DNA from: Actinomycetes bacterium
GTDB taxonomy: Bacteria > Actinomycetota > Acidimicrobiia > Acidimicrobiales > SZUA-35
Assembly (NCBI GenBank): GCA_024227975.1
Contig: JAAETV010000005.1
Span: forward strand, 1 to 25,485
Length of the DNA stretch: 25,485 bases
Direction of reading: 5' to 3'
The notes beneath the pieces were generated by a model that made no database searches, was not told the origin of the DNA, and was given only the letters and a program-made list of their open reading frames with translations. This document shows positions 1 through 6,975 of this stretch, piece after piece; position 1 is the first letter of the stretch, and each line of letters starts with the position of its first letter. Made by a program: the position numbers and the translations under genes.

Positions 1-1
1 C

Positions 2-1138
2 GACGCGCCCCCTGAGGCCACCCACCCCCTCACCACCACCATCATCCGGGTCCTCGACGACGAGGGCACTCCGGTCGGGGAGTGGGTCCCTGAGCTGGCT
101 GACGAGATCAAGATCCGAGCCTTACGTCACCTGATCGAGACCCGCGTCTTCGACGAGCAGGCCCTATTGTTGCAGCGTCAGGGCAAGGCCGGGTTCGCCA
201 TCCAATCCAAGGGTGAAGAGGCGATTGCCGTCGGTTCGGCCCTCGCCGTCGACGCCACTTCCCCCGGCTACGGCCCCGGCCTCGACATGCACTTCCCTAC
301 CTACCGTCAGGAAGGCCTGCTGATGGCCAACGGGGGGAACTTGCTGGAGATGACGTGCCAGCTCTTGTCGAACACGGGCGACCGGCTGAAGGGAGCCCAG
401 CTACCGAGCATGCACTCGGTCCCCGAGAAGGGCTTCTTCTCCATCTCCGGCAACCTGGCCACCCAGCTGATTCAGGCTGTCGGCTGGGCCATGGCCTCCG
501 CCATCGAAGGCAAGCGCAATGTGGCTGTGGCCTGGACGGGTGAAGGGGCAACGGCTGAGAACGACTTCCACAGCGCCCTCGTGTTCGCCTCGGTCTACCA
601 GCCACCCGTGATCATCAATGTGGTCAACAACCAGTGGGCCATCTCCAGCTTCCAAGGTATTGCCAAGGGCCAGTCGGCCACCTTCGCCCAGCGGGGCACC
701 GGCTACGGGCTGCCGACCTTGCGGGCCGATGGCAATGATCTGCTCGCCGTCTACGCCGTGACCGAGTGGGCGGTGGAGCGGGCTCGAGCCGGCCTCGGAC
801 CGACCCTGATCGAGTGGGTGACCTATCGGGCCGGGAGCCACTCGTCTTCCGATGATCCGAGCCGCTATCGGTCATCGGAGGCAGCGGGGAACTGGCCCCT
901 AGGGGATCCCATCGCCCGTCTTGAAGCCCATCTATTGCGAGCCGGGCTGATCACCGAGCAAGAAGTGGCCGACCTGTGGGCCGATGTCGACGCAACCATG
1001 ACGGCCACCGTGGCCGAGGCCGAGACCTACGGCACCATGAACAGTGGCCCCCAGCTCAGCGCCAAGTACATGTTCGAGTATGTCTACGCCGAGATGCCCG
1101 AGCACCTCCGCCAACAACGTCAAGACCTCGGGGTTTGA
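2..1138 (+). CDS. bkdA: 2-oxoacid dehydrogenase E1 alpha subunit, branched-chain type (5' partial)
   Basis: Thiamine-diphosphate-dependent E1 alpha subunit, which with E1 beta decarboxylates a 2-oxoacid and passes the acyl group to the lipoyl arm of E2. The frame is open from base 2, so the true start lies left of the window and 378 residues are visible. The ThDP/Mg motif is seen around 530-650 as G-E-G-A-T-A-E-N-D-F-H followed by N-N-Q-W-A-I-S. Around 820-870 the loop Y-R-A-G-S-H-S-S-S-D-D-P-S-R-Y-R matches the phosphorylation-loop region of branched-chain E1 alpha better than that of pyruvate E1 alpha. E1 beta, E2 and E3 follow directly, so it belongs to a four-gene operon. Substrate preference (branched-chain versus pyruvate or acetoin) is inferred from family resemblance. 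Confidence 0.92.
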   Translation, partial: DAPPEATHPLTTTIIRVLDDEGTPVGEWVPELADEIKIRALRHLIETRVFDEQALLLQRQGKAGFAIQSKGEEAIAVGSALAVDATSPGYGPGLDMHFPTYRQEGLLMANGGNLLEMTCQLLSNTGDRLKGAQLPSMHSVPEKGFFSISGNLATQLIQAVGWAMASAIEGKRNVAVAWTGEGATAENDFHSALVFASVYQPPVIINVVNNQWAISSFQGIAKGQSATFAQRGTGYGLPTLRADGNDLLAVYAVTEWAVERARAGLGPTLIEWVTYRAGSHSSSDDPSRYRSSEAAGNWPLGDPIARLEAHLLRAGLITEQEVADLWADVDATMTATVAEAETYGTMNSGPQLSAKYMFEYVYAEMPEHLRQQRQDLGV

Positions 1139-1139
1139 G

Positions 1140-2231
1140 ATGACAACGACGAGCCCGCCGCCGTCCACCTCCTCGTCGGCTTCGTCTACCTCGTCGGTGG
1201 GGATGACCCCGCCCGAGGTCAGGTCGATGACGATGATCGAAGCCATCCGCGATGCCTTGATGGTGATGATGGAGCGTGACGAGCGGGTGGTCTCGTTCGG
1301 GGAAGATGCCGGCTACTTCGGCGGGGTGTTTCGCTGCACAGAAGGACTACAGTCGCGCTTCGGCTCCCATCGCTCGTTCGATACCCCGATCAGCGAGAGC
1401 GGCATCATCGGGGCCGCGGTGGGAATGGCGGCCTACGGATTGAGACCGGTGGCCGAGATCCAGTTCGCCGACTATATGTACCCGGGGTACGACCAGATCG
1501 TGTCCGAAGCGGCTCGGCTGAGATCGCGCTCGGCTGGCGAGTTCTTCGCCCCGCTCGTGGTCCGGATGCCGGTCGGGGGCGGGATCAGGGGTGGTCAGAC
1601 CCACTCCCAGAGCCCGGAAGCCCTATTCACCCATGTGGCCGGCCTCCAGGTGGTCGTCCCGTCGACCCCCTATGACGCCAAGGGCCTGCTGATCGCCAGC
1701 ATCGAGAACGACGATCCCGTCATGTTCCTCGAACCCAAGCGCCTATACAACGGCCCCTTCGACGGTCACCATGATCGACCAATCCAAGCCTGGTCATCTG
1801 ATCCTGCGGGCCAGGTCCCGGCCGGCTACTACCAGATACCACTGGGTGAGGCGGCCGTGGTCGAAGCAGGGATGGACCTGACGATCCTCGCATACGGCAC
1901 CCTGGTCCATGTGGCCCGAGCTGCAGCCAACGAGCAGGGGGTCGACGCTGAGATCATCGACCTCCGCACCCTCCTTCCCCTCGATATCACCACCATCACC
2001 AACTCCATAACCAAGACGGGGCGGGTGGTCATCGCCCACGAGGCCACCCGCAACAGTGGGTTCGGGGCCGAGCTGTCGGCCCAAGTCCAGGAACGCTGCT
2101 TCGATCAGCTCGAAGCGCCCATTACCCGGGTCACTGGTTGGGACACCCCGTATCCGATGGGTCAGGAGTGGGCCTACTTCCCCGGTCCTGAACGGGTTGG
2201 TCGGGCTATCGCCGCCGTCATGGAGTACTGA
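1140..2231 (+). CDS. bkdB: 2-oxoacid dehydrogenase E1 beta subunit
   Basis: Transketolase-like beta subunit that pairs with the upstream E1 alpha. Family signatures include the stretch from S-E-S-G-I-I-G-A-A-V-G-M-A-A-Y-G to E-I-Q-F-A-D-Y-M-Y-P-G, then R-M-P-V-G-G-G-I-R-G-G-Q-T-H-S-Q-S-P-E, and near the C terminus the transketolase C-domain segment beginning I-I-D-L-R-T-L-L-P-L-D. The start is uncertain. ATG 1140 follows the upstream stop with one base between and adds a Ser/Thr/Pro-rich leader of about 20 residues. ATG 1203 and ATG 1227 are in frame, and 1227 (M-T-M-I-E-A-I-R-D-A-L) has a better purine-rich upstream stretch and the usual family N terminus. The stop overlaps the E2 start as TGATG. 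Confidence 0.92.
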   Translation: MTTTSPPPSTSSSASSTSSVGMTPPEVRSMTMIEAIRDALMVMMERDERVVSFGEDAGYFGGVFRCTEGLQSRFGSHRSFDTPISESGIIGAAVGMAAYGLRPVAEIQFADYMYPGYDQIVSEAARLRSRSAGEFFAPLVVRMPVGGGIRGGQTHSQSPEALFTHVAGLQVVVPSTPYDAKGLLIASIENDDPVMFLEPKRLYNGPFDGHHDRPIQAWSSDPAGQVPAGYYQIPLGEAAVVEAGMDLTILAYGTLVHVARAAANEQGVDAEIIDLRTLLPLDITTITNSITKTGRVVIAHEATRNSGFGAELSAQVQERCFDQLEAPITRVTGWDTPYPMGQEWAYFPGPERVGRAIAAVMEY

Positions 2232-3592
2232 TGGGTGGTCATGTCGTCAAGGTGCCCGACGTCGGCGAAGGAGTCGCTGAGGTCGAGCTGGTGGCCTGGT
2301 TTGTGACCGTTGGCGAGACGGTCGGCCGCAACCAGGTTCTGGCCGAGGTCATGACCGACAAGGCCAATGTCGAGATCCCGTCACCTGTTGACGGGGTGGT
2401 GGCCAGCCTCAGCGGTGAGCTCGGCGAGAAGATGGCGGTCGGTAGCCCCCTCATGGAGCTAGCCATCGACGGAGAGGCACCAGATCTCGAGGCATCGGTA
2501 TCGGACTCCGCCTCGCCGGCCACCGCTACCACCGACCCGAGCCTTGCATCCGCTTCCGCTTCGGACCCGGGCGTTGCGACGGCTCCAGTTGTGGTCCCAG
2601 CTCTCACACCGGCGGCGGCCTCCGCTCCGGGTACGGGCCCTGCTCCCGTACCCGCCTCCCTGTCCGGTGGCCCGAGCCCAGTTGTTGGTGGCGTCCCACG
2701 ACCACCAGGGGAACGGCCGCGAGCCACCCCGGCTGTTCGTCATCGGGCCCGGGAAGCCGGTGTCGACCTCCGCCAGGTGAGGGGTACCGGGCCTGCCGGG
2801 CGCATCACCCACACCGACCTCGACGCCTATCTCAACCGTGGGCCCCTCCCTGCCAGCCCCGCTGGCGGCCGGCAGGGTGTCATCAACGAGTCGGTCCACG
2901 AGCAGCCCATCATCGGTATCCGTCGCCATATTGCCGAGCGGATGGTGGCCTCGGCTACCTCGATCCCTCACATCACCTATGTCGAAGAGGTCGACGTCAC
3001 CGCCCTCGAAGACCTGCGAGCCACCCTCAACGAGCGCCGCCAACCCGACCAGACCCGCCTCACCTTCCTTCCCTTCATGGCCAGGGCCCTGGTGACCTGC
3101 CTTCCCCGCTTTCCCAAGATGAACGCCCATGTCGACGATGAGCGCGGCGTGATGACGACCTATGGAGCCGTCAACGTTGGGGTGGCAACCCAGACCGACA
3201 ATGGTCTACTCGTCCCCGTGGTCCACCATGCCGAAGCCGACTCGATCTGGACCCTGGCCCAGCGGATCGCCGACTTGGCCGAAGCCACCCGCGCCGGCAA
3301 GGCCAACCCTGCCGATCTGCGGGGCTCGACCATCACCATCACCAGCCTCGGTGCTCTCGGCGGGCTGGCCACGACTCCCGTCATCAACAAGCCGGAGGTG
3401 GCCATCGTTGGGGTCAACAAGATTGCCGTCCGCCCCGTTTGGATTGACGGGGCCTTCGTCCCTCGCAAGATGATGAACCTGTCGTCTTCGTTCGACCATC
3501 GGGTCATCGACGGGTGGGATGCCGCCACCTTCGTTCAGGAGCTGCGAGCCGTGCTGGAGCAACCGGCCCTGCTGTTCGTCGACGAGTCATGA
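2231..3592 (+). CDS. bkdC: 2-oxoacid dehydrogenase E2, dihydrolipoamide acyltransferase
   Basis: Core acyltransferase of the complex (453 residues). One N-terminal lipoyl domain spans about residues 4-80, with the lipoylated lysine predicted at Lys44 in the motif M-T-D-K-A. An Ala/Pro/Ser-rich swinging linker follows (about 85-160). A peripheral-subunit-binding domain lies at about 163-200 (R-A-T-P-A-V-R-H-R-A-R-E, then G-T-G-P-A-G-R-I). The C-terminal catalytic domain ends with F-D-H-R-V-I-D-G, which places the active-site His at about 423 and Asp at about 427. ATG 2231 shares a base with the E1 beta stop, and the stop overlaps the E3 start as ATGA, indicating translational coupling. Length and domain order are standard for a single-lipoyl E2. 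Confidence 0.95.
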   Translation: MGGHVVKVPDVGEGVAEVELVAWFVTVGETVGRNQVLAEVMTDKANVEIPSPVDGVVASLSGELGEKMAVGSPLMELAIDGEAPDLEASVSDSASPATATTDPSLASASASDPGVATAPVVVPALTPAAASAPGTGPAPVPASLSGGPSPVVGGVPRPPGERPRATPAVRHRAREAGVDLRQVRGTGPAGRITHTDLDAYLNRGPLPASPAGGRQGVINESVHEQPIIGIRRHIAERMVASATSIPHITYVEEVDVTALEDLRATLNERRQPDQTRLTFLPFMARALVTCLPRFPKMNAHVDDERGVMTTYGAVNVGVATQTDNGLLVPVVHHAEADSIWTLAQRIADLAEATRAGKANPADLRGSTITITSLGALGGLATTPVINKPEVAIVGVNKIAVRPVWIDGAFVPRKMMNLSSSFDHRVIDGWDAATFVQELRAVLEQPALLFVDES

Positions 3593-5070
3593 GCGCTCCA
3601 TCTGATTCCGCCTCCCGAACTGGTTCGGAAATGGCCCCCGTGCCGGCACTCAACCGGCGAGTTCAGGTCCTGATCATCGGGGGTGGCCCCGGGGGCTATG
3701 TGGCCGGTATCCGTTGTGGTCAGCTCGGCCTCGACACCATCTTGGTCGACGATCAGCCCCTCGGTGGCACCTGTCTCAATGTGGGCTGTATCCCGTCGAA
3801 GGCACTCATCCACGCCGCTGATGAGTTCGCCAAGGTAGCAGAGTCCGGGGCCCGGTCTCCCCTCGGGATCTCAATCGACAATCCATCCATCGACCTCGCG
3901 GTGACGATGGCGTGGAAGGACGGCATCGTCAGTCGGCTCAACCAGGGGGTCGGGTCGCTGCTGCGCCGGGCTGGGACCGAGGTGATCCGGGGACGGGCCA
4001 CCGTCATCGACGGCAAGACCTGTGACGTCGTCCTGGCCGACGGCTCAACCGGTGGTCCTCCCGATGATGGGGCCCCCGAGCCGATACGGATCACGGCCGA
4101 TCATCTGGTCATCGCCAGTGGATCACGACCCATCGCCCTGCCCGGGCTGGAGTTCGGGTCCCGGGTGATGTCGTCGACCGGGGCCCTGTCGCTGACCAAG
4201 GTCCCCACATCAATGGCCGTGGTCGGGGGCGGCTACATCGGAGTCGAGTTGGGAACGGCACTGGCCAAGCTCGGTACCCATGTCACCATCGTCGAAGCCG
4301 AGGACCGACTCCTACCCCTCTATGACGTTGAGCTCACGACCCCCGTTGCTCGCCGCCTCGACGAGCTCGATGTTTCGGTCATGACCTCGTCCCGGGCCGA
4401 TGGCCTGTCAGAGGGCGGCCTCCGGGTCCTCGATGGTGATGGGACCGCCGTCGAGGTGGCGGCCGAGACCATCCTGGTGACCGTTGGTCGTCAACCAAAC
4501 ACCGACGGTTGGGGGCTCGAGGGGTTGGGGTTGAGGACCGACGGGCCTTTCATCGTCATCGATGACCAATGCCGGACCTCTATGCGTGATGTCTGGGCCA
4601 TCGGCGATGTGACGGGGGAACCGATGCTGGCCCACCGAGCAATGCGACAGGGGGAGGTGGTGGCCGAGGCCATTGCTGGCCGTCCCGCCGCCTTCGACCC
4701 TGAGGTCATCCCCGCCATCGTGTTCAGCGATCCCGAGATCGTGGTCGTCGGGCTCTCACCGGCTGAAGCCGAGGCCCAGTACGGGGAGACCCTGGTCGGG
4801 CAGTTTCCCCTAAGCGCCAATGGTCGAGCCATGACCCTGGAACGTGCGGCCGGCTTCGTGCGGATCGTGGCCCGAGCCGACAATCATCTTGTAGTCGGGA
4901 TTCAGGCCGTCGGAGCGTCGGTGGCCGAACTGTCGGCCTCGTTCAGCCTGGCCATCGAAGTGGGAGCCCAGTTGGAGGACGTGGCCGGCACCATCCACGC
5001 TCATCCCACTCTCAGCGAAGCCTTGCCCGAAGCAGCCCAAACCGCACTCGGTCATCCCCTTCATTTCTGA
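3589..5070 (+). CDS. lpdA: Dihydrolipoamide dehydrogenase (E3)
   Basis: FAD-dependent disulfide oxidoreductase that reoxidises the dihydrolipoyl arm of E2 with NAD+ (493 residues from this start). Visible features are the FAD-binding G-G-G-P-G-G at residues 31-36, the redox disulfide in G-G-T-C-L-N-V-G-C-I-P-S-K (Cys62 and Cys67), the NAD-binding V-V-G-G-G-Y-I-G-V-E-L-G near 210-220, and the C-terminal H-P-T-L-S-E dyad (His472, Glu477). ATG 3589 overlaps the E2 stop as ATGA. An in-frame ATG at 3631 would remove a nonconserved 14-residue leader. It is the last gene of the operon, and a strong hairpin follows about 50 bases after the stop. Confidence 0.95.
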   Translation: MSAPSDSASRTGSEMAPVPALNRRVQVLIIGGGPGGYVAGIRCGQLGLDTILVDDQPLGGTCLNVGCIPSKALIHAADEFAKVAESGARSPLGISIDNPSIDLAVTMAWKDGIVSRLNQGVGSLLRRAGTEVIRGRATVIDGKTCDVVLADGSTGGPPDDGAPEPIRITADHLVIASGSRPIALPGLEFGSRVMSSTGALSLTKVPTSMAVVGGGYIGVELGTALAKLGTHVTIVEAEDRLLPLYDVELTTPVARRLDELDVSVMTSSRADGLSEGGLRVLDGDGTAVEVAAETILVTVGRQPNTDGWGLEGLGLRTDGPFIVIDDQCRTSMRDVWAIGDVTGEPMLAHRAMRQGEVVAEAIAGRPAAFDPEVIPAIVFSDPEIVVVGLSPAEAEAQYGETLVGQFPLSANGRAMTLERAAGFVRIVARADNHLVVGIQAVGASVAELSASFSLAIEVGAQLEDVAGTIHAHPTLSEALPEAAQTALGHPLHF

Positions 5071-5118
5071 TCGGCCACGCCCTAGGGGCCTAGCGGATAG
5101 GGACCGCTCGGTTTGCTC

Positions 5119-5142
5119 ATTCGCCCTCTGGTGAGGGCGAAT
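5119..5142. terminator. Perfect inverted repeat, probable bidirectional terminator
   Basis: A 10-bp perfect stem (ATTCGCCCTC pairing with GAGGGCGAAT) encloses a 4-base loop TGGT. It lies between the convergent ends of the E3 gene (stop at 5070) and the peroxiredoxin-like gene on the other strand (stop at 5186). No T-run follows on either strand, so it is not a canonical intrinsic terminator. T-run-less hairpins between convergent genes are common in GC-rich actinobacteria. Terminator function is inferred from position and stem quality. Confidence 0.7.
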
Positions 5143-5185
5143 AGTCATCGTCCTACCGGGTTGGTGCCCCTATCAGCGCACCTCC

Positions 5186-5698
5186 TTAGTCACCCCGGAA
5201 GTCGAGGTCGGCGACGGTTCGGTCGGTGAGGGCCCGAGAGGCGAGGCGGAGCTCGTCCGGGGTCGGACGGCCAACGAAGTACCAACCATTCCAGATGTTG
5301 GTGATCGTCAGATCGGCGGTCAGAGCAAAGGTGAAGGGGACGGGTAGGGGACCGTGACGCTTGTCGGTCGTCTCGGCGATGTCCAACCGGTTGGTGACGG
5401 CCCGGTCCTCGTCGCTGAGGAAGGGGAAGCGGGCTCCGAGCCCGGCCTTGAATGCCTCGAGCACCCGCGGCGGGTCAACCGAGACGGCGGCGATTCGTTG
5501 GTAGGCAACGGCAGTGGATTCTGAGAACTCGACCAGCTCTCGCAGCTGAAGCTGTCACTTCGGTCACCACGGGCCCCGGAAGAAGGCCAGGAACAAGGGT
5601 TGTCCGTTGGCCACCTCAGTGATCGAGCGGTCGTTGCCCCGGTCGTCGGTCATGGTCACGTCGGGGAAGCGGTCCCCGACACTGAGATTCAGTGGCAT
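5186..5698 (-). CDS. Peroxiredoxin/thioredoxin-fold selenoprotein with U-x-x-U active site (two in-frame TGA)
   Basis: This is an AhpC/TSA-like redox protein of 170 residues if two in-frame TGA codons, at 5564-5566 and 5555-5557, are read as selenocysteine. From ATG 5698 the protein opens M-P-L-N-L-S-V-G-D-R-F-P-D-V and reaches L-F-L-A-F-F-R-G-P-W. Sec45, Pro46, Lys47 and Sec48 follow, then Q-L-Q-L-R-E-L-V. Relatives have W-C-P-x-C here, so both TGAs sit exactly on the two active-site cysteines. The frame then stays open to TAA at 5186 and keeps the V-P-F-T-F-A-L segment expected for the cis-Pro loop, and a C-terminal G-R-P-T-P-D-E-L-R. Neighbouring genes use TGA as stop, so the genetic code is not reassigned. 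A hairpin suitable for a SECIS lies just downstream of the TGAs. Selenocysteine is inferred: the Sec insertion genes are not in this window. The alternative is a decayed gene, unlikely because only the two Cys codons are affected. The start is moderately certain. Confidence 0.82.
5534..5554 (-). promoter_or_regulatory. Candidate bacterial SECIS hairpin
   Basis: On the minus-strand transcript, immediately after the second TGA, CAGCU (5548-5544) pairs with AGCUG (5538-5534) around the loop GCGAG, with a possible U-G closing pair. The loop begins with G, and 20 bases separate the end of the first TGA from the loop. Both fit the known bacterial SECIS pattern of a short stem-loop just 3' of the UGA with a G early in the loop. 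A three-pair lower extension (GAC with GUC) across a 5-base bulge is possible. From the second TGA the loop is only 11 bases away, so one element may serve both codons. It was folded by eye without an energy calculation. Confidence 0.5.
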
Positions 5699-5726
5699 GT
5701 GCGGTCCAGTCGTCTCGGCTTCGACC

Positions 5727-5738
5727 GACGCTAGCGTC
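5727..5738. promoter_or_regulatory. 12-bp perfect palindrome upstream of the selenoprotein gene
   Basis: GACGCTAGCGTC is a perfect 12-bp palindrome lying 28 bases upstream of the selenoprotein ATG (5698), in the divergent region shared with the alpha/beta hydrolase. It could be a repressor or activator operator. It is short, so chance is possible. No convincing -10/-35 pair was found around it. Confidence 0.25.
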
Positions 5739-5830
5739 CGGCACCCACCTTCTCGAATCCCGGGCGGCAGGCTCGGGCCAGCGGGCCACCGTGCTGACTG
5801 GCCACCTAGATTCGCCTGGTGGTCGATAGC

Positions 5831-5848
5831 GGCGGGCGCGGTCCCGCC
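5831..5848. promoter_or_regulatory. Small GC hairpin before the hydrolase start
   Basis: GGCGGG and CCCGCC form a 6-bp perfect stem with a 6-base loop, ending 16 bases before ATG 5865. If transcribed it would lie in the hydrolase 5' leader. No regulatory class is recognised, and such stems are frequent by chance in GC-rich DNA. Confidence 0.2.
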
Positions 5849-5864
5849 CACGTAGAGTTTGAAG

Positions 5865-6776
5865 ATGTCTCGCCCTCCCAGCTGGTTCACTGGAGCTGTC
5901 GCCAACCGACCTGAGGTCCGCACCACCGACGTTGATGGGTGCGCCATCAGCTACCTCGCCTGGGGCGACCCGGAGCGCCCGGCCCTGATCCTGCTCCACG
6001 GTGGGGCGGCCCATGCTCATTGGTGGTCGTTCATCGCCCCCCAGTTCACGTCGACGAGGTCTTCGCAGTACTACGTGATCGCACCTGATCTCTCCGGCCA
6101 TGGAGACAGTGGCCGGCGCCACCAATATGGGATGGAGCAGTGGGCCGACGAGGTGATGGCGGTGGCCCGGGATGCCGGTGCTCAGGACCGGCCGATTGTG
6201 GTCGGTCACTCGATGGGAGGCCATGTCGCCATCGTGATCGCCGCCCGCTACGGCCATGATCTCGGTGGGGCCATCATCCTCGACGCTCCCGTTCGCCGGC
6301 CCGATCCGGAGTCGGAGGAGGGGGAGCGGGGCCGCATGTTCCGCAATCCCAAGACCTATCCCGACCTGGAGACGGCACTCGAGCATTTCCACTTGCAGCC
6401 ACCCCAGCCGGTTCAGAACGACTTCATCGTCGATCACATTGCCCGCCATTCCTTGAAGGAGGTCGAGGCCGGCTGGACGTGGAAGTTCGATGCCGGGGTG
6501 TTCGCCCGTGAGAGCTATACGACCCATGAGTACCTCAGCGAGACCCGCTGCCGCCTTGCTCTGATGCACGGCCAGCTGAGTGATCTGGTGACGCCCGAGG
6601 TGCAGGCCTATATGGAGGAGCTGACGGGGCGGAGCGCACCCATGGTCGAGATCCCCCAGGCCTACCATCACATCCCGCTCGATCAACCCCTGGCCCTGAT
6701 CGCAGCCGTCCGAGCAATCCTTGCTGACTGGCAGCACTCGGTCGACAAGAAACGCCTTCGGGATCTGACGGGCTAG
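5865..6776 (+). CDS. Alpha/beta hydrolase
   Basis: Serine hydrolase of the alpha/beta fold (303 residues), substrate unknown, predicted cytoplasmic because no signal peptide is seen. The oxyanion-hole motif is L-L-H-G-G (about 43-47). The nucleophile elbow is V-G-H-S-M-G-G with Ser116. The likely catalytic Asp lies in the segment M-H-G-Q-L-S-D-L-V-T-P-E, and the His in A-Y-H-H-I-P-L-D-Q-P near residue 270. ATG 5865 is preferred over TTG 5859 two codons earlier. The gene is divergent from the selenoprotein gene across about 166 bases. Haloperoxidase-like, esterase or C-C bond hydrolase activities are all possible, and the sequence does not discriminate between them. Confidence 0.9.
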   Translation: MSRPPSWFTGAVANRPEVRTTDVDGCAISYLAWGDPERPALILLHGGAAHAHWWSFIAPQFTSTRSSQYYVIAPDLSGHGDSGRRHQYGMEQWADEVMAVARDAGAQDRPIVVGHSMGGHVAIVIAARYGHDLGGAIILDAPVRRPDPESEEGERGRMFRNPKTYPDLETALEHFHLQPPQPVQNDFIVDHIARHSLKEVEAGWTWKFDAGVFARESYTTHEYLSETRCRLALMHGQLSDLVTPEVQAYMEELTGRSAPMVEIPQAYHHIPLDQPLALIAAVRAILADWQHSVDKKRLRDLTG

Positions 6777-6852
6777 GTGCTGCGGGTCGTCGTCGTGTGT
6801 CTGGGCCAGGGTGTCACCCGAGGCGGATGTTCGGGATCTAGGTCCTAGGGGG

Positions 6853-6882
6853 CAGTACATACATATCCAGTACATACATATA
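6853..6882. repeat. Two tandem copies of a 15-bp AT-rich unit
   Basis: CAGTACATACATAT begins at 6853 and again at 6868, giving two near-perfect 15-bp units. The repeat is conspicuously AT-rich for this GC-rich window and sits about 95 bases upstream of the DUF222/HNH gene. A 15-bp spacing is about one and a half helical turns. Candidate roles are a regulator-binding site or an AT-rich promoter element. The rest of 6777-6975 holds no gene that I can see. Confidence 0.6.
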
Positions 6883-6975
6883 TGGGTTCGACATGGGGTG
6901 GGCTTCGTTGGATTCTTGTCGTTGCGGATTGATAGTTGTTGATTGAGTGTCACACCCCTTGAGTACTGTGGTGGC

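Noticed and set aside
5186..5566. Reading the peroxiredoxin-like locus as a pseudogene or as two separate short genes
   Set aside because: The two halves are in one frame with no indels, and the only stops are two TGAs exactly at the two active-site Cys positions. Splitting would leave each half without a complete fold.
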